From: Lichina pygmaea | Taxonomy: Eukaryota > Ascomycota > Lichinomycetes > Lichinales > Lichinaceae | Assembly (NCBI GenBank): GCA_963422465.1 | Contig: OY730172.1 | Coordinates: 496,001-560,000 of the forward strand | Length of the DNA: 64,000 bases | Direction: 5' to 3' | Part shown: one piece after another, positions 1 to 10,740 of the stretch | How the letters are laid out: each line of letters starts with the position of its first letter | Position numbering within the stretch: the first letter of the stretch is position 1 | Notes under the pieces: model-generated | Database searches by the model: none | Seen by the model: the letters and a program-made list of their open reading frames with translations, nothing else | Told to the model about the DNA's origin: nothing | Program-made: the position numbers and the translations under genes

Positions 1-509
1 ACGAACGGGTGGGGACTCTCAGGCAGACGTACGGGTAGAGGGGTACGAGGGGTTTAGGCTGGCGCGGCGGGCAGATCTGCGGGAGTACGAACGTACGTTA
101 CGTACATACGTACCAGAACAGTGATAGGTCACTGGAAGTCTCTTGCACTTCGTTGGGAGTACGTATGTACCTGCTACTTAGCTGTACGTAAGTAGTACGT
201 GTCTCATATATGTATCTACGTATGTACGTTACGTACTCCGTACGACTACTGGTAGAAAATACTGGGACAGATACTCCGTAAGTACCTCCTTACCTCCGTA
301 CTCCGTACATAGTGTGATTTGAGACTGGTGAGCAGACGTGACAAGATTTCTGCTAGTACGCATGTTGGTACCAGATGTAATGCTCCGCCAGTGATATTAC
401 AAGCCTTATAATTTTTGTAAATGAGAGCCATCAATCTGAAGTCCTGCCCTATTGTGAACCCGGGGTGCTCTTGGTGAGTGTACCATGATGCCTGGCCCTG
501 GGTTATAAG

Positions 510-745
510 TCTCTTGATACTTGTTGCCTCCCTCCAGCTCAATGATCTTCTGGATAGTGTTAGGGATACACTCAATCCAGCGCTAGATCTGACTCTCAAG
601 CTCTTTCCAGCATTTCTTCCATGCTTGTTCTGCTGGCCCCTGAGCTATAAATCCACCATATTTTGTAGTCACTCTTTTCATCCAGGGCCAGCAATGAAGG
701 CTCAATAGCATTAAGGTCTGGAGAGTTCCCTGGTCGCTCCAGATA
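510..745 (-). pseudogene. Decayed Tc1/mariner-type transposase, C-terminal part
   Basis: Read on the minus strand, this stretch encodes pieces of a Tc1/mariner DDE transposase C-terminus. Near 745-715 is a block reading RPGNSPDLNAIEP, which matches the 'W-P-x-x-S-P-D-L-N-P-I-E' motif around the last catalytic acidic residue. After a frame change come W-P-W-M-K-R, then R-W-I-E-C-I-P and I-I-E-L-E-G-G-N-K-Y near 520, the usual ending of fungal mariner transposases. Frameshifts and stops break the frame, so it cannot make a working enzyme. AT-richer sequence up to about 1000 may be the eroded upstream part, but I see no further clear motifs and no inverted terminal repeats. Confidence 0.72.
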
Positions 746-1251
746 CTGTACTTAACACTAAATCCTTGAAAAGCTGCATCACGATGTGTAGATACTTGAC
801 GATCTGCCTAGTTCTACTATGCTTAGTCAGAAAGTCATGAGACTCATAATATTTCTGGTGGAGCATTATATCTGGTACCAACATACGTAGCTTCTACCGA
901 TCTTTGCTGGACATACTATAGGTCTCAAGGGTATCGAGTACTGACGGATATGCTGTGACCTTCGTGCCGCACGGTAGCTGACTTGGCTGACGGAGCCAAA
1001 CGCTAACTTGATCTGATTATTGGATGTCTGTCAGGAACGCCGTTGGAAGTCCAAGATCGACGGACATAAAGTCAAGAAAGGCCAGAAGGAATGAGGTGGT
1101 CAGCACAGGACGAATGAAGCGGCAGCATCGGCATACTGATACACCGCCTCCTTTCCGTGTCTTCCTGACGCTCTATGGACCTGTAAGTGCATGCGCCGCA
1201 AACCTTTGTGCTGCAACTTACGACACGTCCTATTGTTCTGACACTCAACGG

Positions 1252-1273
1252 CCCCCCCCCCCCCCCCCCCCCC
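1252..1273. repeat. Poly-C homopolymer (22 C)
   Basis: An uninterrupted C run sits about 310 bp upstream of the reductase start codon. Runs this long are unstable and prone to sequencing error. Confidence 0.95.
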
Positions 1274-1583
1274 AGCGAACCGAGTGGCCCTTGAAAGGAA
1301 GGAGCTGTGCCGCAACAAGGCGCACTGGAACGAGCGGGCCAACAGTTGGTTAAGAGTCGCCGGGGCAAGCACGTCTCGCCGTATCGAACGGTTCGAAACT
1401 CCTTCTCGGTTCATGGCGACGACGGCTGTCCGTCGCAATTCCTCGAGGGTCTCGTGCATGGCTATCAGCTTTGTCTCACTTGCGTAACCACCGTGGGGAC
1501 GACCGCGACGTCGTGACCGCCGAGCCGACAGCAATATCGGACTCGGCCGGGTTCTGTGGTACCCCATCTCCGCATCCTTGAGG

Positions 1584-3205
1584 ATGCTCGTCGAGTCGTT
1601 GTTCCCCGCCTCGAAGCGGGACCGCGACGGGTCACGGTCGCCGGCGACGTCCAGCTGGCCGAAACGGCAGATCACACCGACCCTCGAGTCCATCTCCCGT
1701 CGTGCCTGTACCCACCCGATACACACGGTCGTCTTCGTTGCGTTGCTGGCCAGCACTACGTACGTTGGATTGCTGGAAGGGAAGCTCTTTGGACCGGAGA
1801 GCGATGGTGGCCACATCTCGTCTCGGTCAGACTGGTCCGCGCTCCTGCGAGGCAGCAAAGATCTCTGCGTTGGGGAACATACTGCGTGGAAATGGCAGGT
1901 CGATGACCAGGGGGAGTGTTTGGCGCACAAGCCGGTTGGTTCCCCGAGCGTTGCAGCGCATTCGGCGGCCTTGACAGCTCATGGAAGAACGTCGGCATGC
2001 TGACTGTGGACGTAGTCACGTCACCTCACTCTCGTGACCCTGTTGTTTCCCGACTCGCTGTCCCCGACCACACCACATGCCGCTCCGGCGCCTCACTCGG
2101 TCCCTCTTCAGAAAAATTCTTCGGTGAAGCCGCTGCCGACGACGTCCCACCCGCTGTCCCCCATCTCGCAGGACTCGGCCTTGGCCTTCTCCGTGCCCTA
2201 TGGCAACGCCCCGGCCTTTCTCTCGACGATACAGGAGTTGTCGGATGCGCCGCCGCAAGACGTGTACGACGATGGCATGCCTGGCTGGTCTCGACCCAAG
2301 TCTGCAAAGCCGCGCTGGGTGATGAAGGCCGCCCTCGAGGCCGGTAGCACGGAACGGCGCAGTTTTCGGGCGTGGATGGAAGATGCGTGGTCGGAGTTCC
2401 TCGATCTGCTCAAGGTGCGTCGCTCGGGCAATCGTTGCGGCAATCGCTGCTCCAAGAAGATTGGCCATCCTGACGATTCTCGTCCTCGACCAGAATGCGG
2501 AATCCTTGGATATCTTCATCATGTTCCTCGGCTACTTGTCTATGCACCTGACCTTTGTCTCGCTGTTCCTGTCCATGAGGCGTCTGGGTTCCAATTTCTG
2601 GCTGGCCTCGATGGTCGTTTGCTCTTCCGTCTTTGCCTTCTTCTTTGGCCTTACGGTGACCACGAAGATGGGCGTGCCGCTCAACCTCGTTCTGCTCTCG
2701 GAAGGGCTGCCCTTTCTCGTCGTCACCATCGGCTTCGAGAAACCCATCGTTCTGACCCAAGCGATGCTCTCGGCCTCGCGGCAGAGGCGACACCGGCCCG
2801 CCTTGGACGGGACCGTCTCTCGCGACGCTGCCGACGGCAACCACTACAAGTCACCGATGATGATCCAGGACGCCGTCCCGGCAGCCGTCAGGGACAAGGG
2901 CTACGACATCGTCCGGGATTACGCCGTCGAGATTCTGATCCTCGTCGCCGGCGTCTGTTCCGGCGTCCAAGGCGGCCTTCGACAGTTCTGCTTCCTGGCC
3001 GCCTGGATCCTGTTCTTCGACTGTCTGCTGCTGTTCACCTTCTACACCGCCATCCTGAGCGTCAAGCTGGAGATCAATCGGATCAGGAGGCACATGACCC
3101 TGCGGTCCGCTCTCGAGGAGGACGGGGTCAGCAAGCGCGTTGCCGAGACCGTCGCCCGACGAGACGAGTCGCCCAACCTCAAGCGGGCCGATCGACAGGG
3201 CGCCA

Positions 3206-3246
<41 letters not shown>

Positions 3247-5560
3247 TCGAGCGGCCGGCATCTGGGCATCTTCCGTGGGAAGCTCGGAGACAGCAGCGTG
3301 CCGAAGTTCAAGCTCCTCATGGTCTCAGGCTTCGCCCTCATCAACGTCGTCAATCTCTGCACGATCCCCTTCCGAAGTGGGAACCGCCATGCCGCCGCCG
3401 CCGCGCCGACCGTCTCGGGGCTGTCGAGCGTCGTCGCCTCGCCGCCCATGGACCCCTTCAAGGTGGCGCGCAACGGCCTCGAATCCATCCACGCGTCGGC
3501 GTCCGAGGACCGGGCCACGACCTTGGTCACGATCCTCGCACCGATCAAGTATCTGTCGGAGGACGGAAGCGGTCGTCGCCGTCGGGCTGCGTCCGGCCTT
3601 GATGAGCGCTACCTTCGGTCGGACTCGCCGTCGTCGGACGAGATGGGCTCATCTCTGGAAAGCGTCGGCGGCAGGGTCGTGTCGAGCCTGTTGAAGAGCC
3701 TGGAAGACCCAATCCTCAGCAAGTGGATCATCCTGATCCTGGCGATGAGCCTCGTGCTCAACGGCTACCTCTTCAACGCCGCCCGGTCGGGCATCGAAGA
3801 CCGCCACGCGTCGGATGAGCACGAAGGCCGCCATCGTTCGAAGGAGGTACCACCGGACGACCGACCGGTCCCGAGAGCACCAGCCGTCGTCCAGGATCGG
3901 TCTCGGTCTGCCGAGAACGGTGCCGTTCCCTCGCCTCGCATCGCCATCGACGGCGAGGATGACCCTCTGGAGATGGCGGACCGTCGGGTCGAACGGCGTG
4001 GGCCGACGACCGCACGAACGCAGGCGGAATGCGAGCAGATGGTCAAGGGGAACCGAGCCGCAGAGCTCACCGATCCCGAACTGGTGAACCTGGCGCTCCG
4101 GGGCAAGATCCCCGGCCACGCGCTCGAGAGGAGCCTCGGGGACCCGACGAGGGCCGTCAAGATCAGAAGGGCGGTCGTGTCGCGAACGCCCTCGACGTCG
4201 ACGAACACGGCCCTGCTCGAGGCTTCCTTGCTCCCGTACAAGGGCTACGACTACGCGCAGGTGCTGGGTGCGTGCTGCGAGAACGTCATCGGCTACATGC
4301 CTCTGCCCGTGGGCGTCGCGGGTCCGATGATCATCGACGGACACAGCTACTACCTCCCGATGGCCACCACCGAGGGCGTCCTGGTCGCGAGCACGAGCCG
4401 AGGCTGCAAGGCCATCAACGCCGGAGGTGGCGCGCTCACCGTCCTCACCGGCGACGGCATGACCCGTGGCCCGTGCATCGGCTTCGAGACGCTCGAACGA
4501 GCCGGGGCCGCCAAGCTGTGGCTCGATTCCGACGCCGGACAGAAGACGATGAAGAGAGCCTTCGACTCCACCAGCGGCTTCGCTCGGCTGCAGAGCATGA
4601 AGACGGCCCTGGCCGGGACGTACCTCTACGTCCGGTTCAAGACGACGACGGGCGACGCCATGGGCATGAACATGATCTCCAAGGGCGTCGAGCATGCGCT
4701 CGGCGTCATGGCGACGGAGAGCGGCTTCGACGACATGATCATCGTGTCGGTCTCGGGGAACTACTGCACCGACAAGAAGCCGGCCGCGATCAACTGGATC
4801 GACGGGCGCGGCAAGAGCGTCGTGGCCGAGGCCATCGTACCGGCCGAGGTGGTGCGCAACGTGCTCAAGACCGACGTCGACTCCCTGATCGAGCTCAACA
4901 TCAGCAAGAACCTCATCGGAAGCGCGATGGCGGGCAGCATCGGCGGCTTCAACGCGCACGCGGCCAACATCGTCACGGCCCTCTTCATCGCGACGGGGCA
5001 AGACCCGGCGCAGAACATCGAGAGCAGCAACTGCCTGACGACGATGAGAAAGTACGACGACGATTGGCCGCTCCCCCTCCTCTTTCACCTATCACGTAGC
5101 AGGCTCTCTCGCTGACCGGGCACTTCGTAGGCTCAACGGCGACCTCCAGATCAACGTGTCGATGCCGTCCATCGAGGTGGGCACCATCGGTGGCGGGACC
5201 CTGCTCGAGCCGCAGGGTGCAGCGCTCGACATGCTCGGCGTTCGGGGCCCGCACACCACCAGTCCCGGCGACAATGCGCGGAGGCTCGCTCGCGTCGTCG
5301 CGGCGGCCGTGCTGGCGGGAGAGTTGAGCCTCTGCAGCGCCCTCGCCGCCGGTCATCTGGTCAAGAGCCACATGGCACACAACCGGAGCAAGCCGGGGAC
5401 TCGCGCAGGAACGCCGGTGTCGTCGTCGTCGCGGGGCGCGCCCACGTCGTTTTCGGGATCCTTCTCGGCCGCGCAAGGTGGAGCGGCGACGCCGGTCTCG
5501 TTCGCGATGACATCGATCAAGGACAAGGCCAGGCCGGAAGTACGAAAGACCTCGGTATGA
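1584..5560 (+). CDS. HMG1: 3-hydroxy-3-methylglutaryl-CoA reductase
   Basis: This is the rate-limiting enzyme of the mevalonate/sterol pathway (HMG-CoA + 2 NADPH to mevalonate), an ER membrane protein. Predicted exons are 1584-1934, 2016-2414, 2494-5051 and 5131-5560, giving about 1245 residues. The first intron's donor (GTTGGT at 1935) is the least certain site; the others have good borders and CTGAC branch sites. The N-terminus carries the fungal [20 protein letters not shown] membrane segment. Exon 3 opens with the sterol-sensing domain (about residues 251-440). A glycine-rich linker follows, and the catalytic domain runs from about 760. Catalytic features seen: Glu846 in [16 protein letters not shown], the DAMGMNM block near 971, Lys in DKKPAAINW near 1011, Asp1087 in GQDPAQN and His1178 in [16 protein letters not shown] chose the ATG at 1584, the only in-frame ATG ahead of the first membrane segment. 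Sterol feedback through the sterol-sensing domain is known for the family and not shown here. Confidence 0.95.
3208..3246 (+). repeat. (GGC)13 microsatellite encoding a 13-glycine run
   Basis: Thirteen perfect GGC codons lie in the linker between the sterol-sensing and catalytic domains of HMG-CoA reductase. The repeat is in frame, so changes in copy number would alter linker length without breaking the protein. Confidence 0.95.
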
Positions 5561-8259
5561 TGAGTCATCCATCGCGTACGGTACCGTCGCCGCCCGTCGA
5601 CGGCACCCCTCGTCCGGACAGCCTCCTTCAACCCGGTGATCACCATATACCATCTTCGCATCCTGTACGCTCTGCATCCTGGCCATCTACCTCGTGATCC
5701 GCTCATCCTCCCCTCGTCTCGGCGTCTACCGAAGCATTGTGTCTTTGACTGCCATCGCCACCGCCTCGTCGTCCTCGTCATCATGAGCCATATCCCCTCG
5801 GCTGCTTCATGCTGCTGTCCTTCTGGGTCCTGACAGCCGATAGACCAGCGTTTGTCATCACTGCATCTACCGCGTTTGTAGAAACCCTCGATATCGTCAC
5901 AGGCTCTCCGCCGCCGCCTCTTTCCTACTGCTGCTCACTTGGAAGAGCAAAACACAACCTAGACTGTTCCTCTTCTCCTTCTTCTTCTTCCTCCTTCTAC
6001 TCCTCCTCCTTCTCCTTTGTTAGCGGCTCCGACGTCTTTTAGAAATTATTTCTTCCATAGCGGTATCCAGCGTCGGCATCTGGTCCTCTTCTCTTCTTTC
6101 CCCCGTTTGTCCGCCATCCCGTTCCGTCTTCCTGAACATGGGCACATCAAAACTCTCAGTCGAGACCTACAGTACATCAATCTCAAACCCACCCCGAATG
6201 GAACCTCAATCTCCATCCTCCCTCTCTTCTCCTGCAATCCTTTCACAAATCTTCCTCCACATACAAATCTTTCTGGCACTGACCCTTATTTCTCTCTCTA
6301 CAAATCACGTTGCTCATGGACATCTCTGAGTAGGTGATACGTACCGTACTGTCACATCAGCACTCCGCCAACTAATTAATCGTACGGCAAAAACGGTGCT
6401 ACCCGTGCCTCTCAGGGACAGTGATTCTTGTACGTAGTGCTCAGATATATCGCCGACGGTACAGCACATGTGTGGAGGGTGTACTTCCGCACTTCTGTAC
6501 GAAGGCACAAGGTATAGAGGGTGAGCACGACAGTATGGAGGGTGTTACTTTTCACTGTATGGAGCGAGTACTCCTTGCAGCACGGAGGGTGTACTTCTTA
6601 CAGTACCTTGAAGGGGGTGTCCCTAGATGTCTACATCAGCTCTTACAAGTACTCGTAGAAGGGGCTCATGGGTGAGACGTCCGGTGCAGCCTCGATGCAG
6701 CCGGTGGGAATGGAAGGTCGACGGCCCCGCCGAAAGTGATTCGAGGACTGTCGGCTCCGGGAGCCCTTGTGGTGTGTTGCCGTACGAGGTTTGTGGTAAT
6801 TACTCGTAAGCTCTGGGCTGCGGTACCGTACTGGGAGGCTGTCATGGGCTGTCAAGAACTGTTCAAGGGAGTTGACGGGGTCTGCTGAGTGAGTGGGAAA
6901 ACATTGCAACGGGCTCATCGACACAAAAGTTCTTTTGCTTCCACGGGTGTCCTAGCTAGAACGTGGCGGGATTCTTCTCTGGGCGAGGGAGCTCACGAGG
7001 GCACGATTGGTCGCCTTTTACATTACCGTATCGTACGGGAGAAGGCTGTCGCGATGTTGTCCAGGCTTGTGGCCCCTGTCACAGTTGAGTGTGATCATGG
7101 CTTGCAGGTGCATACTTCTGTTGGCGGCTCTCCTTTCTCTGGTATCTCTGGTTACGTAACGCTCGCGACGTCCTCAACCCTTGTCGCTTGCCGCGTCAAA
7201 GGCCAGGAGATCGGCAACCAACCAGAGGCACCCGGTCGCCTCGGCGTCAAACGCATCAAACGCGAAGGACGGCTGTTTGAGGTCGCCTACCAGTACGGAA
7301 CGAGGTGTGCGTAGGGCATCTCTTGACTTTTGACCCTCGCGTTTGAAACAAAGCCATGACGGTCGAGTTTCAGATGGCCCGGACTCTCTGAACGCCACTC
7401 GGTGTGGAATCGTCCTTCTCTTGACTCCCCGACCCCGACCCAGGCGCGACGACGCGCCTCGGAGCCCCCCACGTTTGATATCGTACAGAGCTGCTCGTCC
7501 ACGCTTGGCCGGGCGATCTTGCCTTGTTCGCTCCCAGCGAATGGTTGCAAGGACAGCAGCCGCGACTTGCGACCGGAGCCAGCATCGCTCTTCGCCCACA
7601 TCACGCACACCACCGTCAGCAGGACAAACCAGGGGCTTTCTTGGCGTGCTGTCAAGGCGGAGCAAGGAGACTGGACGTCTCCCCCCTCTTCCCTCTTCTC
7701 CATGTTTCCGTTTGCCAGGAAGGTCCGGTCCAGATGTGTCGCGAAACGGCCGTCGAGTCGGCATCTGATAGGCTTCCTCGTTTCCGGACGCTCCTCTCCT
7801 TTCGTGCTCCAACGGAGACGATGTTTGTTCCTTCGAGTCAGACGTTTCTTTCTCCGGTCGTCTTTCTTGGGCCCACCCCTCCCCCCTCGCTCCACGTTTG
7901 CTCTTGGCCTTACGATTTCTCTTTGTCGTCTGCGTCTGCTTTGTTTCCCTTTGTTCAAGGTTTGTCTGCGCCTTGAACGATAACGCTTCTCGCTTTGAAG
8001 GTAGACCCGCCATTGATATAATACAATGGGAACCCCCCCACAATGTATCTTCACTGTTCGGTTTCTCCCGGTCAGTCGACCGCTCTCTCCTCTGCGCCGT
8101 CGGCAGGTAACTACTGCTCACGTGGCCCTCCTGACACGCCTGGTCGTGTTTCAACAGCGCCCTGTGAATCATCGAGTCGCATTAACTCCATTCTGTTCAC
8201 CTCCTGCCGGATCGACTGCCTTTATTCACCGGCGCTGGCGTCTTGAATTCTCTTCCAGC
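5561..8259. other. Intergenic region between HMG-CoA reductase and LPMO-like gene
   Basis: About 2.7 kb without a supportable gene. From 5561 to about 6300 it is strongly pyrimidine-rich (CTT/TCC runs near 5970-6020), probably the reductase 3' UTR and terminator region. Around 6465-6610 a short word like GGAGGGTGTACTT recurs several times. From about 7300 to 8250 long pyrimidine tracts dominate. Several open frames here (including a 332-codon one on the minus strand, 7174-8172) are low-complexity and match no family I recognise. Confidence 0.5.
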
Positions 8260-8266
8260 TATATAA
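8260..8266 (+). promoter_or_regulatory. TATA box of the LPMO-like gene
   Basis: A TATATAA element stands about 215 bp upstream of the ATG at 8481, followed by a C/T-rich stretch typical of fungal transcription starts. Spacing implies a 5' leader of roughly 180 nt. Confidence 0.6.
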
Positions 8267-8480
8267 CCCCACACCTTCCCTTTGCTTCTTCGTCTGCCCA
8301 ACCCTCTCCTACCAACCACTCCTCTGTACCATCTTCGCATACTTCGACTGCAGGATCAGTCCGTCTCCTACTTTCCACGTCCTCGTGACATCTTTACGCC
8401 TTCTCGCGGGATCGAGAAAGTCCTACTGTCGTTTAATACCAGCCGTCAACTCTTCCCTCTCCTCTCGATATCTTGCAGAC

Positions 8481-10046
8481 ATGCAGTCGACCATGTCCTT
8501 CGCCTTTCTCGTTCTCGCCTTCCTTGCGGCCTGGGATGTGCGTGTCGACGCGCACTCTTGGGTCGAGCAGCTCATGGTCATTGGTCCCGATGGCACTTTC
8601 GTCGGCGAGCCTGGCTACCCACGCGCCAACGTCCTGCGCGGTTCCCCTGACTTTGGCGACCCGGTCATGGTCAACCTCTTGCCCGCGAACGGCGGCACCG
8701 CCATCACCGACGCCGAACCCATGTGCAAGGAGTCACAGGCGACTCCGAACCAGAGCGAGGGCAGCCCGCGCCTCAAAGCCGCCCCGGGCAGTCTCGTCTC
8801 CCTCCGCTACCAGGAGAACGGTCATGTGACCCTGCCCGACGCTCAGCTGGGCAAGGCGAAGAACCGCGGCACGGTCTACGTCTACGGCACCAAGGAGCCT
8901 CGTCCAACCGATACCTTCCTCGACATCCACAACGTCTGGACCGCGGACGGCTCGGGTGGGGACAAGCGGGGCAGGCTCCTGGTCGCCCAGAACTTCGACG
9001 ACGGCCAATGCTACCAGGTCAACGGTGGCCCTATCTCGACGGAGCGACAGTCGGAGTTCCCTCACGAGCCGACGCCGCTCATGGGCGGCGATCTCTGGTG
9101 CCAGAACAACATCAAGCTGCCCGAGGAGGCCACGGCGGGGAGCGCCTACACGCTCTACTGGGTGTGGGACTGGGCCACCGAGGCCGACGTCGACCCGGGC
9201 CTCCCCAAGGGCAAGGCCGAGACCTACACCACGTGCATGGACGTCGACGTGACCGACGAGATCAACGCCTCGGTCAAGATCAAGTCGAAGAAGGCTCAGA
9301 AGAACGCCGGCGACGTTGGCAACCGCGCCATCCCGAGCTACCTCGACGAGCTCCAGAACCCGTCGCAAGCTGCGCCCCTCGTCGCCTCGTCGTCTCAAGC
9401 ACCTTCCTCGTCCCAGTCGGCACCGGTCGCAGTCTCGTCTCCGGCTCCGGCCCCGGCTCCGACGTCGGCCGAACCGTCGTCGTTGCTCGCTCCGGTCTCT
9501 TCGAACTCGGCTGAAGTGTCGCCATCGCTTGGTACGGTCTCTCCCTCGAACCCGGCTGAACTGTCGTCGTCGCTCGTTCTGGTGACCTCGACCGTGACTG
9601 AACTTCCGCCGACGCTCGTTCCGGTGTCGTCCTCGGCCGTGGCTGAGCCGTCGGCATTGCTCGCTCCGGTACCTTCCTCGGCTGTGGCCGAACCGTCGCC
9701 GTCGCTCGCTCCGGTGTCCTCCTCGACCGCGGCGGAACCGTCATCGTCGCTCGTCGCGATCTCGACCTCGACGCTAGCGGTGCAGGAGTCGGCCAGCCAA
9801 AGCGAGTCGACGCTCCGGGGCAGTTCGCTCCAGCCAGCCCCGACCGAGGTCCAATCACCTGCGGCCTCACCAGACGACGCCTTTCCCCTGGACTGCAAGT
9901 GCGAGCGCGGGGACGGCTCGAGGGTTGCGAAGCGAGAGGTGCCCGAACCAGTTGTCACGGCCACCGTCACAGTCACAGCGACGGTCTACCCACGGGGCAC
10001 GTGCATCCCTTCGGCCGCGACAACACTGGTCACGCGGGTCGCATAA
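8481..10046 (+). CDS. Secreted LPMO-like protein with N-terminal histidine and Ser/Ala/Pro-rich tail
   Basis: An intronless frame of 521 residues. Residues 1-24 form a signal peptide whose likely cleavage leaves His25 as the new N-terminus (A-HSWVEQL). An N-terminal histidine is the hallmark of the copper 'histidine brace' of lytic polysaccharide monooxygenases. A second conserved-looking histidine is His115 (ENGHVTLP), and YTLYWVWDW near residue 223 resembles the axial-tyrosine strand of AA11/AA16-like enzymes. The catalytic-like part spans about 25-290. A low-complexity tail of imperfect Ser/Ala/Pro/Glu repeats (about 325-450) follows, then a Cys-containing C-terminus (DCKCERGDGSRVAKR). The ATG at 8481 was chosen because it starts the signal peptide; the frame stays open further upstream only through non-ATG codons. 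It may belong to the fungal DUF7492-type relatives of LPMOs, so substrate and even catalysis are unproven. Probably secreted to the wall or outside. Confidence 0.75.
   Translation: MQSTMSFAFLVLAFLAAWDVRVDAHSWVEQLMVIGPDGTFVGEPGYPRANVLRGSPDFGDPVMVNLLPANGGTAITDAEPMCKESQATPNQSEGSPRLKAAPGSLVSLRYQENGHVTLPDAQLGKAKNRGTVYVYGTKEPRPTDTFLDIHNVWTADGSGGDKRGRLLVAQNFDDGQCYQVNGGPISTERQSEFPHEPTPLMGGDLWCQNNIKLPEEATAGSAYTLYWVWDWATEADVDPGLPKGKAETYTTCMDVDVTDEINASVKIKSKKAQKNAGDVGNRAIPSYLDELQNPSQAAPLVASSSQAPSSSQSAPVAVSSPAPAPAPTSAEPSSLLAPVSSNSAEVSPSLGTVSPSNPAELSSSLVLVTSTVTELPPTLVPVSSSAVAEPSALLAPVPSSAVAEPSPSLAPVSSSTAAEPSSSLVAISTSTLAVQESASQSESTLRGSSLQPAPTEVQSPAASPDDAFPLDCKCERGDGSRVAKREVPEPVVTATVTVTATVYPRGTCIPSAATTLVTRVA
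9460..9785 (+). repeat. Degenerate in-frame repeats encoding the Ser/Ala/Pro linker
   Basis: Imperfect units of roughly 45-60 bp encode variations of 'S-S-A-V-A-E-P-S-x-x-L-A-P-V'. Synonymous and replacement differences between units show an old expansion that stayed in frame. The linker is likely O-glycosylated in the secreted protein. Confidence 0.75.
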
Positions 10047-10284
10047 CGGTTGCTTGGAGCTCAATTCGCCCTCGTCGCTGTCACATCGCACCTCCATCCC
10101 TTCCCACAAATTCCTTTGTCACTCCAAATGAGCACAGCTGCATCGCGAGGGCGCACTACCCTATCCTTTTTGTTTCTTTTTACAACTATTCGTGGGCAAC
10201 AGGGAGGCATTGTCAATCATCATCCATCAGCACCTGTACATGTGGCACGCAGGCTTTGATACCTATAGAGACGAACACCAATAG

Positions 10285-10740
10285 AAATGAAAGATTCGCA
10301 TCAACCCCAAAGCTTTCTCCGTCCGGCTTCCGAGCTTAGCTCTCCACCGTAGATATATACATGCCAGTAGACAGTCGCATCAACCCCAAAGCTTTCTCCT
10401 TCTCCACCATCGACTCGCTCAGACTTTCGAGTTCGAGCTTGCTGTTGTAGATACATGGAGCATGAAAGATTCGCATCAACCAACCCATCATCTCGTCCTG
10501 AGTGATCGACTCTCTCTTTCTCTCTCTCTCTCAGGCTTTCCAGTCGAGCTTTGCGCTGTAGATATAAACAGCAATAGACAGTCGTATCAACCCCAACGCT
10601 TCCTCCGCCAGGCTTCCGAGCCTGGCTCTCTGCCGCACATATATATATATATATATATATGTATATAACAGTAGCCAGCCACGTCAACCCAAATTTTTCT
10701 TCACCATCGACTCTCACGTTCACGAGTCCAAGATGTAGAT
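10285..10740. repeat. Imperfect tandem repeats with a TA microsatellite
   Basis: The word GCATCAACCCCAAAGCTTTC recurs near 10297 and 10376, with a diverged version near 10583, each followed by a TTCCGAGC...CTCT stretch and a GTAGATATA motif. Copies are about 80-200 bp apart. A (TA)n run occupies about 10638-10660. Confidence 0.7.

Larger units (their letters stand above)
1..1583. other. Gene-free region upstream of HMG-CoA reductase
   Basis: Apart from the transposase relic this stretch holds no gene I can support. Positions 85-245 are dense in TACGTA-type palindromic words (GTACGTACGTTACGTAC and relatives), which recur in other intergenic regions of the window. A run of 22 C residues lies at 1252-1273. 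Sequence from about 1280 to 1583 is GC-rich and probably contains the promoter and 5' leader of the reductase gene, but no clear TATA box is visible. Confidence 0.5.

Noticed and set aside
1100-1930. A 276-codon minus-strand frame
   Set aside because: It runs across the poly-C tract and overlaps the first reductase exon in antisense. No family resemblance.
3649-5088. A 479-codon antisense frame opposite HMG-CoA reductase
   Set aside because: GC-rich coding sequence often leaves the opposite strand open. The translation is a low-complexity Arg/Asp/Val mix, while the sense strand is clearly the reductase.
7174-8172. A 332-codon open frame on the minus strand
   Set aside because: It is rich in Arg, Glu, Lys and Gln because it is the complement of a pyrimidine-rich stretch. 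It shows no recognisable domain and overlaps the likely promoter of the LPMO-like gene.
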